A DNA stretch of 64,000 bases, from assembly GCA_938084565.1 (NCBI GenBank), contig CALKEU010000004.1, positions 121,103 to 185,102 on the forward strand, in the 5' to 3' direction. The stretch comes from Candidatus Kapaibacterium sp. Its GTDB lineage: Bacteria > Bacteroidota > Ignavibacteria > Kapaibacteriales > HRBIN21. Shown piece by piece: positions 1-8,758 of this stretch (the stretch's first letter is position 1; every line of letters starts with the position of its first letter). The notes below the pieces were generated by a model, which saw only the letters and a program-made list of their open reading frames with translations, was not told where the DNA came from and made no database searches. The position numbers and the translations under genes were made by a program.

Positions 1-21
1 TCACAGCCTGTCTCATTGATG

Positions 22-1320
22 CTACCGCTCAGAATATCCCTCAAGTGGCGAGGCCAAGGGCAAGTGAGCTAAGAGGCGCAGCGCGCGCTGTAGCTGCTCA
101 TACTGCACAAAGAGATCGTGCTCTACTGGCTCTCCCCGCCGGACGTGCGGGCTCTTAAAGTAAAAGCCAAGCCAGGACTGTACCCCTGACCAGCCGGCTC
201 GATGGGCCAAATCGAGAAAGAGCGCCACATCGAGCACAATTGGAGCAGCCAGAATGGAATCGCGACACTGGAAATTGACCTTGATGTGCATGGGATACCC
301 CATCCAGCCGACGATGTCAATCGTATCCCAGCTCTCCTTGGCATCACCGCGAGGCGGATAGTAGTGAATCCGCACCTTGTGGTAAAGGTCGCCGTAGAGG
401 CGAGGGTAGCGATCGGCTGGCAGCAGGTCCTCCAGCACCCCGCGTTTGGTTGCCTCCTTAGCCCGAAAGCTGCCCTCATCCTCCAACACCCAACCGTCTC
501 GGTTCCCCAAGATGTTGACGGAAAACCATCCCTGAACTCCCAAGAGACGGCGCCGAAGCGCTGGGGCGATAACCGTCTTCAGGAATGTCTGTCCCGTCTT
601 GAAGTCCTTGCCCGCAACTGGCACGCCCACCATATCGGCCAACTCCTCCAGTGCGGGGATATCCGCTGAGAGGTTGGGCGCTCCATTAGCGTATGGTACC
701 CCCATGCGGAGAGCTGCATAGGCGTAAATCTGCGAAGGAGTAATGGCAGGATCATTCGCCTCCAGTGCTGCCTCGAAGGCCTTGAGAGAGGAATGGCACG
801 GCGCGGGATCAACGTGCACCTCTGTCGAGGCGCACCAGACCATCACAGCCCGCGTGGCTCCGGTTGTTGCAAGAGCTTGTTCGATATCCCGACAGAGTGC
901 CTCGGCCAAATGCCGCTTGGTGGGAGCATGCTTGACATGGGGGCCGTGGAGCCGCCGGACATACTGCGGATCGAACACGGCCGGCATCGGATGAATTGTG
1001 CGCAGAAAGTCCGCCACTGCCGCTAAGTCGGCCTCCGTCAGGACCCCAGCTTGCCGTGCTGCCTCGTAGGCGTCTTCGGGGAAGATATCCCATGCGGCGA
1101 AGACGAGATCTTCAAGCGGTGCCAGAGGAAGCGCCTCCGCAATTGCCCGCCCCTCCCCCTCTATCTCCCCCAGTTGGGAAAGTGAGCCGAACGGATAGGC
1201 AAGCTTGCGCCGTATAGCCTCTACCCCAGCCAGGAACGTCGTCGTTACTGCGCCTAATCCAGGCAGTAGAATGAGCAAGCGCCCAACATGCGGGAGTACG
1301 TGCTCCCCACCAGGTACCAT
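22..1320 (-). CDS. ino1: inositol-3-phosphate synthase (MIPS)
   Basis: Predicted to convert glucose 6-phosphate to 1D-myo-inositol 3-phosphate with bound NAD, in the cytosol. The 432-residue product has an NAD-binding loop GLGAVTTTF (residues 21-29) after a hydrophobic strand. It also has the family segments GKDFKTGQT (about 237-245) and NILGNRDG (about 269-276), which match the central active-site region of bacterial MIPS. The open frame runs upstream to 1686, but that part is low-complexity and lies antisense to the next gene, so I start at the ATG at 1320. The stop of the upstream phosphatidyltransferase gene is 8 bases away, so the two are probably one operon feeding inositol into a phospholipid. 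Function is confident; which isomer or lipid results is inferred. Confidence 0.93.
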   Translation of the reverse strand: MVPGGEHVLPHVGRLLILLPGLGAVTTTFLAGVEAIRRKLAYPFGSLSQLGEIEGEGRAIAEALPLAPLEDLVFAAWDIFPEDAYEAARQAGVLTEADLAAVADFLRTIHPMPAVFDPQYVRRLHGPHVKHAPTKRHLAEALCRDIEQALATTGATRAVMVWCASTEVHVDPAPCHSSLKAFEAALEANDPAITPSQIYAYAALRMGVPYANGAPNLSADIPALEELADMVGVPVAGKDFKTGQTFLKTVIAPALRRRLLGVQGWFSVNILGNRDGWVLEDEGSFRAKEATKRGVLEDLLPADRYPRLYGDLYHKVRIHYYPPRGDAKESWDTIDIVGWMGYPMHIKVNFQCRDSILAAPIVLDVALFLDLAHRAGWSGVQSWLGFYFKSPHVRRGEPVEHDLFVQYEQLQRALRLLAHLPLASPLEGYSER

Positions 1321-1328
1321 TGACTCCC

Positions 1329-2210
1329 TCACCTTGGCTGACCATACCGAAGAGACCACACCACAGCCGACAGCTGCCGTTGCCGCCGGTACGTCCAGAC
1401 ACCTAGGAGCACCATGAGCCCATTGAGCCCGATGAGCTCCCACCAGAAAAAGGCGGCTGGCATGCCAGCACAACAGAGCACAAAGAGCGCCGCCGTGCGG
1501 TAATTCGAGCTCAAGACCGACCAAGCGTAGACAACCGGACGGAGGAGCAGGCGGTAGAGGCGCCGTACGTACCACACCATACCGTCCCTCAAGAGGACAA
1601 AGAGGTAGCGCTCGCCGCTGAGCTGCTTTTGCACGGCCCAGTACACACGGTAGAGCCCCCGCAGTACTGCGGGCACCTGTTCCCACGCTGGTGTCAGGAC
1701 CGGCTTACCCAGGACAATGCCTTCATAGAGCTGGCGTTGTCTCTCATAGGCACTCGCTTGCACGAAGTGACTCAATCCTGCCCCCGCTGCCAGCAGGAAG
1801 GCCCACGGCCCCATCTGTGGCACCAGCGAGGCCGCCAATGCGGTGTAGAGGGCTACGAATGTGCCATGATCACAGAGCCCATCGAAGAGCTTACCGAGTT
1901 CGGAAGCTCTCCCGGTCAAACGTGCAAGTTGCCCATCAGCCCCATCGAGAATATGCCACAGCAGCATGCAGAGCAATCCAACCATGCACGTCCAGCCCTC
2001 CCGTCCAAAACCGTACGCTATAGCGGCCCCTATGCCACACCCCAACCCCATTAGCGAGACATGGTTGGGATGGATCCCCCAGCGCGCAAACCACTGAGTC
2101 AGTATCCAACTGAGCGGGTGAATAAAGTAGCGATTGATCGGCTCCTCAATTTCGGCAGAACGCCATGCCCGCCAGCGTGCTGCCAGTGCCGGAGCCTCTG
2201 CTGTACCCAT
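1329..2210 (-). CDS. CDP-alcohol phosphatidyltransferase, probable phosphatidylinositol(-phosphate) synthase
   Basis: Integral membrane enzyme of 293 residues predicted to transfer a phosphatidyl group from CDP-diacylglycerol to an alcohol. The family signature D-x2-D-G-x2-A-R-x8-G-x3-D-x3-D is complete at residues 89-114, beginning DGADGQLAR and ending DGLCD, inside a run of hydrophobic helices. It sits directly upstream of inositol-phosphate synthase (8-base gap). By context the acceptor is most likely inositol or inositol phosphate, as in the inositol-lipid loci known from Bacteroidota. The sequence alone does not fix the substrate. At 293 residues it is longer than many roughly 200-residue family members, with extra hydrophobic segments at the C-terminus. 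The promoter must lie in the 171-base divergent gap shared with the acyl-CoA ligase. Confidence 0.85.
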   Translation of the reverse strand: MGTAEAPALAARWRAWRSAEIEEPINRYFIHPLSWILTQWFARWGIHPNHVSLMGLGCGIGAAIAYGFGREGWTCMVGLLCMLLWHILDGADGQLARLTGRASELGKLFDGLCDHGTFVALYTALAASLVPQMGPWAFLLAAGAGLSHFVQASAYERQRQLYEGIVLGKPVLTPAWEQVPAVLRGLYRVYWAVQKQLSGERYLFVLLRDGMVWYVRRLYRLLLRPVVYAWSVLSSNYRTAALFVLCCAGMPAAFFWWELIGLNGLMVLLGVWTYRRQRQLSAVVWSLRYGQPR

Positions 2211-2346
2211 TCCCCTCCCCGTTTACCTTGCGCTTGTACGGCCTACACGCTTCCAGCCGAGACTTGCTCACGCGTACGGCTCGACCACCTCACAACGGCC
2301 CTGCAAAATTACACGACTCGTGCGCCCCAGAGTCAGCAACCAGCGC

Positions 2347-2354
2347 TATATTTA
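2347..2354 (+). promoter_or_regulatory. candidate -7 element (TATATTTA) for the acyl-CoA ligase gene
   Basis: This octamer differs from TAnnTTTG by one base and lies 27 bases before the ATG at 2382, in the divergent gap 2211-2381. No convincing -33 TTTG was found. It is a weak call based on position and resemblance to the exact copies elsewhere in the window. Confidence 0.35.
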
Positions 2355-2381
2355 TTCGGTTACACCGTGCACGAAAAGCGC

Positions 2382-4205
2382 ATGGGAACATTTCGCACCA
2401 TCCCTGAGCTTTTCCTCTCGGCGGTTTCCCGCTTCCGCGGTACAAAAGCAGCTTTCCTTGTGAAGCGGCAAGGGTTTTACCAACCGGTCCGATACGAGGA
2501 AGTTGCGCAGGCTGTCTTCCGCTGTGCCGCAGGCTTGCTGAAGCTCGGGATTGGGCCACGGAGTCGCGTAGGCATCCTTTCGGAAAACCGCCTCGAATGG
2601 ATCATTGCCGATCTGGCCATCGCTGGTATTGGAGCCGTCAGCGTCCCAGTCTTCCCAACCTTGGCGGCTGAGCAGGTGGAGTACATCCTCGATCACAGTG
2701 GCGCCGAAGCAGTCTTTGTCTCTAACCGCTTCCAATGGCTCAAATTGCGCGGTGTGCTCCACCGGATCCGGCAACTTCGGCATGTGATTGTCTTCAGCGA
2801 TGACGTCGAAGCAGAGGAGCCCGTGCTCTCATGGCAGGAGCTCCTGCGCTCCACCGATGAGGGGGAGCAGCTGCAGCAAGAATACGAAGCTGCTGCCCAG
2901 GCAGTAACCCCGGACAGCCTCCTGACAATCCTCTACACCAGCGGGACAACGGGGGTCCCAAAGGGAGTCATGCTCACCCACGGCAACGTCGTTGCCAATA
3001 TCCAAGCGGCCCTGCGCGCTGTCCCAATCGATGCCACAGACGTGCTGCTTTCCTACCTTCCACTGAGCCATTCTTACGAGCGCACGACGGGCTACTACAG
3101 TGCTATGGCTGGCGGGGCAACGATTGCTTTTGCTGAGTCAATTGAAACCGTGGGGCACAATATCACCGAAGTCCGGCCAACCGTTATGACGAGCGTTCCG
3201 CGCTTGTTCGAGCGTGCCCGTGCCCGTATAATGGCTGCGATTGCGAAAGAGCCCCCCACACGACAGCGCATCATCGGCTGGGCACTTGAGCTGGGGCGTC
3301 GAGCCTGGAAGAGGCGCCAGGTAGGCCCCCTTCCCCCTGCGCTCTCCCTGCAGTGGAAGCTAGCCGACCGAATTGTCCTGAGCAAGATCCGTCAGCGCTT
3401 TGGCGGACGTCTGCGTTTTTTCATCTCCGGTGGGGCTGCGCTCCCTGTACCGGTTGGAGAGTTCTTCTTCGCCCTCGGCATCCCCATTCTCGAGGGCTAT
3501 GGACTCACGGAAGCTGCCCCCGTTCTGACGGTCAATCGGTTAGACGACATTGAGCTCGGCACCGTGGGGAAACCCCTCGACAATGTTGAGCTCCGGCTTG
3601 CCCAAGACGGGGAGATTCTGGCCCGCGGCCCCAATATCATGCTTGGCTACTGGAGGGATCCCGATGCTACTGCCGAAGCCATCGACTCAGAGGGTTGGCT
3701 CCACACCGGCGACATTGGGGCCTGGAGCCCACGCGGCAACCTCATCATCACCGATCGGAAAAAGCACATCTTCATCACCAGCGGAGGCAAGAATGTAGCT
3801 CCTCAGCCCATTGAGCAGCTCCTCTGCCAGAGTCCCTTCATTGAGCAGTGCCTCCTCCTCGGCGATGGGCGGCCCTTCTGCGCGGCAATGATTGTTCCGG
3901 ATTTCGACACTCTGACAGCGTGGGCACAGCAACGAGGCCTTTCAGAGACCGAGCCCGAGGCGCTGGTCCGTCATCCGGCTGTCGGCGAACTCATTTGGCA
4001 GGAGATCGAACGCCTCCAGCGTCCCCTGGCCCGCTACGAGCGCGTCCGGCGCTTCGTCCTACTGCCCAAGCCTTTCACCATCGAGGAGGGAGAACTGACC
4101 CCTACGCTGAAGATTCGCCGTGCTGCCGTCGAGCACAAATACGCTGATCTCATTGAGGCGCTCTACACCTCCCCTGCTGCAACTCCGTGGTTCTCTCCCC
4201 CGTAA
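2382..4205 (+). CDS. long-chain fatty acid-CoA ligase (AMP-forming)
   Basis: Predicted to activate fatty acids to acyl-CoA through an acyl-adenylate. The 607-residue protein has the AMP-binding loop YTSGTTGVPKG (residues 185-195), the GYGLTEAAP motif, and the hinge region with TGDIG followed by DRKKHIF, all in the usual order. Length is normal for FadD15-type ligases. The frame is open back to 2061, but homology starts at the ATG at 2382 (MGTFRTIPEL), which I chose. The last 43 bases overlap the end of the convergent flavin reductase-like gene. Probable roles are fatty acid uptake, recycling or beta-oxidation; the context does not decide. Confidence 0.92.
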   Translation: MGTFRTIPELFLSAVSRFRGTKAAFLVKRQGFYQPVRYEEVAQAVFRCAAGLLKLGIGPRSRVGILSENRLEWIIADLAIAGIGAVSVPVFPTLAAEQVEYILDHSGAEAVFVSNRFQWLKLRGVLHRIRQLRHVIVFSDDVEAEEPVLSWQELLRSTDEGEQLQQEYEAAAQAVTPDSLLTILYTSGTTGVPKGVMLTHGNVVANIQAALRAVPIDATDVLLSYLPLSHSYERTTGYYSAMAGGATIAFAESIETVGHNITEVRPTVMTSVPRLFERARARIMAAIAKEPPTRQRIIGWALELGRRAWKRRQVGPLPPALSLQWKLADRIVLSKIRQRFGGRLRFFISGGAALPVPVGEFFFALGIPILEGYGLTEAAPVLTVNRLDDIELGTVGKPLDNVELRLAQDGEILARGPNIMLGYWRDPDATAEAIDSEGWLHTGDIGAWSPRGNLIITDRKKHIFITSGGKNVAPQPIEQLLCQSPFIEQCLLLGDGRPFCAAMIVPDFDTLTAWAQQRGLSETEPEALVRHPAVGELIWQEIERLQRPLARYERVRRFVLLPKPFTIEEGELTPTLKIRRAAVEHKYADLIEALYTSPAATPWFSPP

Positions 4206-5146
4206 CGTTCCTCCAGCAGGAGGGTCTGCCATGCCTCTGCCACTTGGCGACGGCGGAGAAAGGCCTGAGCGATGCGGTGGAGCAGAAGGCGCCGCCGTCC
4301 ATCCCTGGGCGGCGAGGCCTGGAAGAAGGCACAGAGTGCACGCAGCGGCTCCCCGATAGCAAGCTCGACTTCTACATCGTCGGCCCGCATTCCCTCCGGA
4401 AAGCTCGGGAAAGTCGGATCCGGCTCAGGTATTTCCGTCACGCTGGCCAGGAGCGCCAGATCTTGCCCTGTCAGAATTGGGCTTTCCCGAATCGAAGCCG
4501 GCAACGCATCAACCCCGATACCACAGCCCTGAGGCCTTGGCAACTCAAAGAGTGCGCTGCCAAACGCCCGGCAGTACCAATCCCTCCCCAAGCGGCCCAC
4601 CAATTGCATACGATGTGGATCGATGCGCCCATCCACCAGGACAGACTCTGCAACGTGAAAGAGCACCACCTCCAGTAGCACAAGGTTCCCATTGCCCCCG
4701 CGGTCGCGAGCAAGCGGAATGTGCTCCAGGAGGACACACTCCATGATGAAAGGCGACTCAGCCACCCCAGGCGGGCGCACCCGCTGGCTCGGGCGCTTGG
4801 TCAGCCCTGCTTTGGCAAACTCATCGATTCCATAGTCGTACTCGGCCGAGGCCATGTTGACCTGCTCGGCAATCCGAGCTGTCACCACACTGATTGTACA
4901 CTCCCCGGTCTCCAGCAGGTTGACGAGCGTATCCTTTGGCTCCATCGTACGGAGCGAATGCGCCGGCCCAATGGCCACAATGGGCGGATGGGAGGCGAAA
5001 GCATTGAAGAAGCTGTAAGGAGCCAAATTGGTCTGCCCCTGTCGATTCTGAGTAGCCACCAGTGCAATCGGGCGCGGAGCGATCCCACCCAAGACGAGCT
5101 GATGCCGCTCCCGATAGGATAGGGCTGCCGGATCGATTGTGCGCAT
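4163..5146 (-). CDS. flavin reductase family protein (FMN-binding split barrel)
   Basis: A 327-residue protein whose first about 210 residues resemble the flavin reductase-like split barrel. It opens with a PRPIALVAT-type strand, followed by NLAPYSFFNAFASHPPIVAIG and a TGECTISVVT segment, which shape the FMN site in this family. The last about 110 residues are charged, helical and not recognised; they may be an added domain. It follows pckA with a 4-base gap, so the two are probably co-transcribed, although no metabolic link is evident. Its 3' end overlaps the acyl-CoA ligase gene on the other strand by 43 bases. Substrate and physiological role are unknown. Confidence 0.82.
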   Translation of the reverse strand: MRTIDPAALSYRERHQLVLGGIAPRPIALVATQNRQGQTNLAPYSFFNAFASHPPIVAIGPAHSLRTMEPKDTLVNLLETGECTISVVTARIAEQVNMASAEYDYGIDEFAKAGLTKRPSQRVRPPGVAESPFIMECVLLEHIPLARDRGGNGNLVLLEVVLFHVAESVLVDGRIDPHRMQLVGRLGRDWYCRAFGSALFELPRPQGCGIGVDALPASIRESPILTGQDLALLASVTEIPEPDPTFPSFPEGMRADDVEVELAIGEPLRALCAFFQASPPRDGRRRLLLHRIAQAFLRRRQVAEAWQTLLLEERYGGENHGVAAGEV

Positions 5147-5150
5147 CTGC

Positions 5151-6758
5151 CTAACTCACCTCAAGCAGCTCAGCCGGCAGGGTGTGGAGCTCTTCTCCAT
5201 CCAGGACACTACGGAACTGCTGGAAATTCTGGGCAAAGAGGCGCTGCAGTCGGCGGGCAGCCTCATCATAGGCCGTCGGATCTGCCCACAGCTGTCTGGG
5301 CTGGAGAATCTCTACAGGGACGCCGGGGCAGACCGTGGGCAGCTCAAGCCCAAAGAAGGGCTCACGAACGTATGGTACCGCCTCCAATGCCCCGCTCAAG
5401 GCCGCCCGCAGTAGTGCTCGCGTATGAGCAATACTGATGCGCCGACCCACCCCAAAGCCGCCCCCAATCCAGCCCGTATTGACTAGCCAGACACGGCTTC
5501 CATGGCGCTGGAGCCGCTCCACCAGCATGCGTGCGTAGACCCACGGATAGTGCACCATGAAGGGAGCCCCAAAACACGTGCTGAACGTCGGCACAGGATC
5601 CTTCACCCCCCGCTCCGTCCCCGCTACCTTGGCCGTAAAACCGGACAGGAAGTGGTAGAGAGCCTGCCGCAGATCTAGACGCGCAATGGGCGGCATAACA
5701 CCAAAGGCGTCACAGGTCAGAAAGAAGATGTGCCGAGGATATCCCCCGCGGTTGTCCGGCACGATGTTGTCCATGGCGAAGCGGGAGTATGAGCCACGGG
5801 TATTCTCCGTCACGCTGGCATCGGCGAAGTCCACCCAGCGCGTGTGCCGGTCGTAGACCACATTCTCGAGAATTGTCCCGAAACGGCGGGACATGGCATA
5901 GATAATCGGCTCGGCCTCCGCCGACAGGTTAATCACCTTGGCATAGCAGCCGTTCTCGAAGTTGAACACCCCCTCATCGCTCCAGCCATGCTCATCGTCG
6001 CCAATGAGGGGGCGTTCGGGGTCCGCCGATAGTGATGTCTTCCCCGTACCCGAGAGCCCAAAGAAGAGCGCCACATCACCCTCCTTGCCCATATTTGCCG
6101 CACAGTGCATGGGGAATACCCCGCGCAGTGGAAGGAGGTAGTTCAGCACCGTGAAGACTGTCTTCTTGATCTCGCCAGCATACGAGGTCCCCCCGATGAG
6201 CGCCATACGCTCGGCAAAGTTGAGGATGATGAAGACCTCCGACCGGGTACGGTCGAGCTCAGGTATCGCTGTAAAGCCGGGAGCATGGAGGATGACGAAA
6301 TCCGGTTCTGCCGCCCCTGCCTCTGAGTCAGCAGGGATGAACATGTTGTAAGCAAACAAGCTATGCCATGCCCGCTCAGTGAGGATACGGACGTGGAATC
6401 GGTAGCGTGGGTCAGCCCCGGCGTAGCAATCCCGAACATAGAGCGGCCGCCCCTGGAAGTAAGCCAGAAGGCGTCTCTTGAGCATTGTGAAAGCCTCCTC
6501 AGGGAAGGGACGGTTGACCGGACCCCACCATATGTGGTCGCGACTGCTCGGCTCTTCGACGAGGAATTTGTCATTAGCGCTCCGCCCTGTGTACGGTACC
6601 GTCGATACCAGCAGAGCTCCGTCAGCCGAGAGCACACCCTCCCCATTCCGCAGCGCATGTTCGTAAAGCTCGGCAGGAGCTAGATTGTAGTAGACCGGCC
6701 CTACCCTTGCAAACCCTTGTTGACGCAACCACTGTTGCAGAGTTTCCGGCACCTCCAT
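5151..6758 (-). CDS. pckA: phosphoenolpyruvate carboxykinase (ATP)
   Basis: Converts oxaloacetate and ATP to phosphoenolpyruvate and CO2, the entry step of gluconeogenesis. The 535-residue protein has TSYAGEIKK (191-199), MHCAANMG (217-224), the P-loop GLSGTGKT (234-241) and the metal-binding IGDDEHGW (252-259), all intact. The open frame extends to 6821, but the family N-terminus and a GGGGTG ribosome-binding sequence support the ATG at 6758. It pairs functionally with fructose-1,6-bisphosphatase at 34381. The promoter should lie in the 288-base divergent gap 6759-7046, where I see ATTTTTG but no exact TAnnTTTG on this strand. Confidence 0.96.
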   Translation of the reverse strand: MEVPETLQQWLRQQGFARVGPVYYNLAPAELYEHALRNGEGVLSADGALLVSTVPYTGRSANDKFLVEEPSSRDHIWWGPVNRPFPEEAFTMLKRRLLAYFQGRPLYVRDCYAGADPRYRFHVRILTERAWHSLFAYNMFIPADSEAGAAEPDFVILHAPGFTAIPELDRTRSEVFIILNFAERMALIGGTSYAGEIKKTVFTVLNYLLPLRGVFPMHCAANMGKEGDVALFFGLSGTGKTSLSADPERPLIGDDEHGWSDEGVFNFENGCYAKVINLSAEAEPIIYAMSRRFGTILENVVYDRHTRWVDFADASVTENTRGSYSRFAMDNIVPDNRGGYPRHIFFLTCDAFGVMPPIARLDLRQALYHFLSGFTAKVAGTERGVKDPVPTFSTCFGAPFMVHYPWVYARMLVERLQRHGSRVWLVNTGWIGGGFGVGRRISIAHTRALLRAALSGALEAVPYVREPFFGLELPTVCPGVPVEILQPRQLWADPTAYDEAARRLQRLFAQNFQQFRSVLDGEELHTLPAELLEVS

Positions 6759-6915
6759 GGGGCTCACCCCGTGACACACAACATGCCTGCACAGCGCACA
6801 AAAATCGGAGTTTGGGAACAATTACTCGACGACAGTAGCTCATATCCGCCCCTTACGTGAGCAGGCTCGCCTTGGTGCAGCTGCCCAAGGACATCACGGG
6901 CTTGGCCCCAGAGAG

Positions 6916-6943
6916 GTGCCCCCTCGGACCAAGGTCGGGGCAC
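6916..6943. other. inverted repeat in the pckA/exporter divergent gap
   Basis: GTGCCCC (6916-6922) pairs with GGGGCAC (6937-6943), and GACC/GGTC inside the loop can extend the pairing. It has no T-run on either side, so it is unlikely to be an intrinsic terminator. It could be an operator or an RNA hairpin, or chance in GC-rich DNA. The rest of the 288-base gap (6759-7046) shows only the promoter-like element listed separately. Confidence 0.35.
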
Positions 6944-7007
6944 TTCCTCTACCGCACCAGGAAAGTGCTTTGGCTCAACCGTTGCGACGGATTAGCCTGC
7001 CGAGCTG

Positions 7008-7015
7008 TATGTTTG
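7008..7015 (+). promoter_or_regulatory. TAnnTTTG promoter element (TATGTTTG) for the exporter operon
   Basis: Exact match to the Bacteroidota -7 consensus, 31 bases upstream of the ATG at 7047, the first gene of the six-gene exporter operon. No clear -33 element was found at the usual spacing. Confidence 0.55.
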
Positions 7016-7046
7016 TGCCACAGACCACAGCACAAGGTACCTCGCC

Positions 7047-7916
7047 ATGGCACAGCCGCTCATGTGGGCTATTGTGTTCTCTCTGTCTCTCCCCTCCCTC
7101 GGAGGGCAGAACCCTCAGCAAGCCCCTCCGACGGTTACTCTCCGCTATACGCCACCCCCAACTGAGGGATGGGCGTATGAGGTACAGATGACCGGAGATC
7201 AGACCCAGACCTTCATGGGCTTTGGGGAAGGGGTACCGAGCACCTTCAAAATGGAGCAGAAGCTGTGGCTGCACCTCATGCCACACTCTACCGCACCAGA
7301 CACACTGGTCTTCCGTATGCGATTCGACTCACTTCGCCTCCACATGAGCTCCGAGGAACTTGGCCGTTCTCTGATAGACACTACACTGATTCCCGGCACA
7401 GAGAAGCTCGTTGCACTTTCCCACTCCGGACGGCTCTACCGGACTCCGCAGACACAGAGCGACGACTCCCCCACAAGGCTTCTGAGCGGAAGCATATCCC
7501 TGTTCGAGTCCTTCCTGGGATGGGTGATTCCCTTCCCCACAGAACCCATGGCGATTGGGGAGCAATGGAGTAACGAGCACCAAGATACTGTGCAGCACAA
7601 AAGCAACCTGACTGTCTCCTCACGCCGAGCAACCTACATTTTGGAGGCACTCGTTGACACGCTTGGCCACCGATGCGCCCGCATTCGCATGACAGCAGAT
7701 GTAGCGGTGAAATTCACGGGGCAGAGTGATATCGGAGCACTGGCGTATGAGACGACAGGCCGTAGCCAGGGGATCAGTTACGTTGAGCTCGCCACCGGCT
7801 TTCCGCTCGTGCTCACGGAAGACATAGCAATGGAAGGCACTATGGCTATACGAGGCCAGATCGAGCTCATGGGCACACTCGAACAGAACATGCGCACCCT
7901 TGTCCAGCGGCGATGA
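7047..7916 (+). CDS. secreted protein of unknown function, first gene of the exporter operon
   Basis: I recognise no characterised family with confidence. The 289 residues start with a short hydrophobic export-type signal (residues 1-20, ending near LGG). A beta-strand-rich body follows that begins LRY..PP..GWAYEV, resembling uncharacterised DUF6263-like secreted proteins of Bacteroidota. There are no catalytic motifs or lipobox. The stop overlaps the next gene through ATGA, and that gene has a similar opening motif, so the two may be distant paralogues. Being first in an operon with a TolC/MacA/MacB-type exporter suggests an envelope role or a connection to what is exported. Confidence 0.75.
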   Translation: MAQPLMWAIVFSLSLPSLGGQNPQQAPPTVTLRYTPPPTEGWAYEVQMTGDQTQTFMGFGEGVPSTFKMEQKLWLHLMPHSTAPDTLVFRMRFDSLRLHMSSEELGRSLIDTTLIPGTEKLVALSHSGRLYRTPQTQSDDSPTRLLSGSISLFESFLGWVIPFPTEPMAIGEQWSNEHQDTVQHKSNLTVSSRRATYILEALVDTLGHRCARIRMTADVAVKFTGQSDIGALAYETTGRSQGISYVELATGFPLVLTEDIAMEGTMAIRGQIELMGTLEQNMRTLVQRR

Positions 7917-8758
7917 AAGCAGCGCCGTGGGGCTTTCTCGTCGGCTATTCCATTCTGACGGTCGGTGTCGTAGGACAGCTACCGTTGCTGCCTGACACAG
8001 CCTGCCTGCGCTACCGCTTCGAGCCCGGGGACACGGTGGAATATCGGGTAGAGGCTCGCGATAGTATTCTCATAGGCCACGAAAGTCCGCTGATACGGGA
8101 GCGGTACGAAACACTCCTGCTAGTGTGCGACTCCGTCGATCGCGGTGGGAATTTCTGGCTCCGCTTACTGCCGACGGCCTTTCTAGCGCGAGAGCGGCTA
8201 GATACACTACAGAGTCTGCGCTCAGAATCTCCCTGCCTTCAGCGGGTTACAGTTCTGCAGCTGGACAGTCTCGGCCGGCGCCTTGCTGGAATGAGCCTCT
8301 CGCCCGACACGGTCGTCTGCTTGGGGAGTCCCTTTCAGTTGCCCTTCCTCCCCCCGCTGAACGCATCGTGCGTGCGACTCCATGAATCGTGGCTGGTCCA
8401 CGATACACTGGTCCTGTGGGAACAGGCAACACCGCCCCCCTACTTTGTGCGCACCGCCCTGATGCGACGCTTTCCCACCCGAGACACCCTCGGTTTCCGG
8501 TGTAGGGAGATCCAGTTCGTCACAACAGGCCAGGGATGGTTTGCCCGCGACAGCGCTTTCACTGTCCGAGCAGTAGTGAACTCCTTTGGGCGCCTCTTGC
8601 TCTCGGAGGATGGAACCCCGGTGTGGAGTTTTCTCACGCAGGAGATCCGCCTGCATCTGGCGCTGGGAGCTAGGTCTCTGGAGGGGCTTCACTACACGAG
8701 TATGACCGTTCGTCTGCAGCTTTCTGAAGTACCACGGAGGCACCGAAAATCACCATGA
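7913..8758 (+). CDS. secreted protein of unknown function, second gene of the exporter operon
   Basis: A 281-residue protein with an N-terminal hydrophobic signal (about residues 5-21, ending VVGQ) and a beta-rich body. Just after the signal it carries CLRYRFEPGDTVEYRVEARD, close in pattern to the LRY...Y.V opening of the preceding gene. Cysteines occur at several positions, which would suit a periplasmic or surface protein. Start and stop both sit in ATGA overlaps (7913 and 8755), indicating translational coupling to both neighbours. No function is assigned; a periplasmic partner or substrate-binding role for the exporter is inference. Confidence 0.72.
   Translation: MKAAPWGFLVGYSILTVGVVGQLPLLPDTACLRYRFEPGDTVEYRVEARDSILIGHESPLIRERYETLLLVCDSVDRGGNFWLRLLPTAFLARERLDTLQSLRSESPCLQRVTVLQLDSLGRRLAGMSLSPDTVVCLGSPFQLPFLPPLNASCVRLHESWLVHDTLVLWEQATPPPYFVRTALMRRFPTRDTLGFRCREIQFVTTGQGWFARDSAFTVRAVVNSFGRLLLSEDGTPVWSFLTQEIRLHLALGARSLEGLHYTSMTVRLQLSEVPRRHRKSP

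Noticed and set aside
1..16. Possible start of another minus-strand gene (ATG at 16, MRQAV...)
   Set aside because: Only five codons are visible and the ribosome-binding sequence is poor; it cannot be supported from this window.
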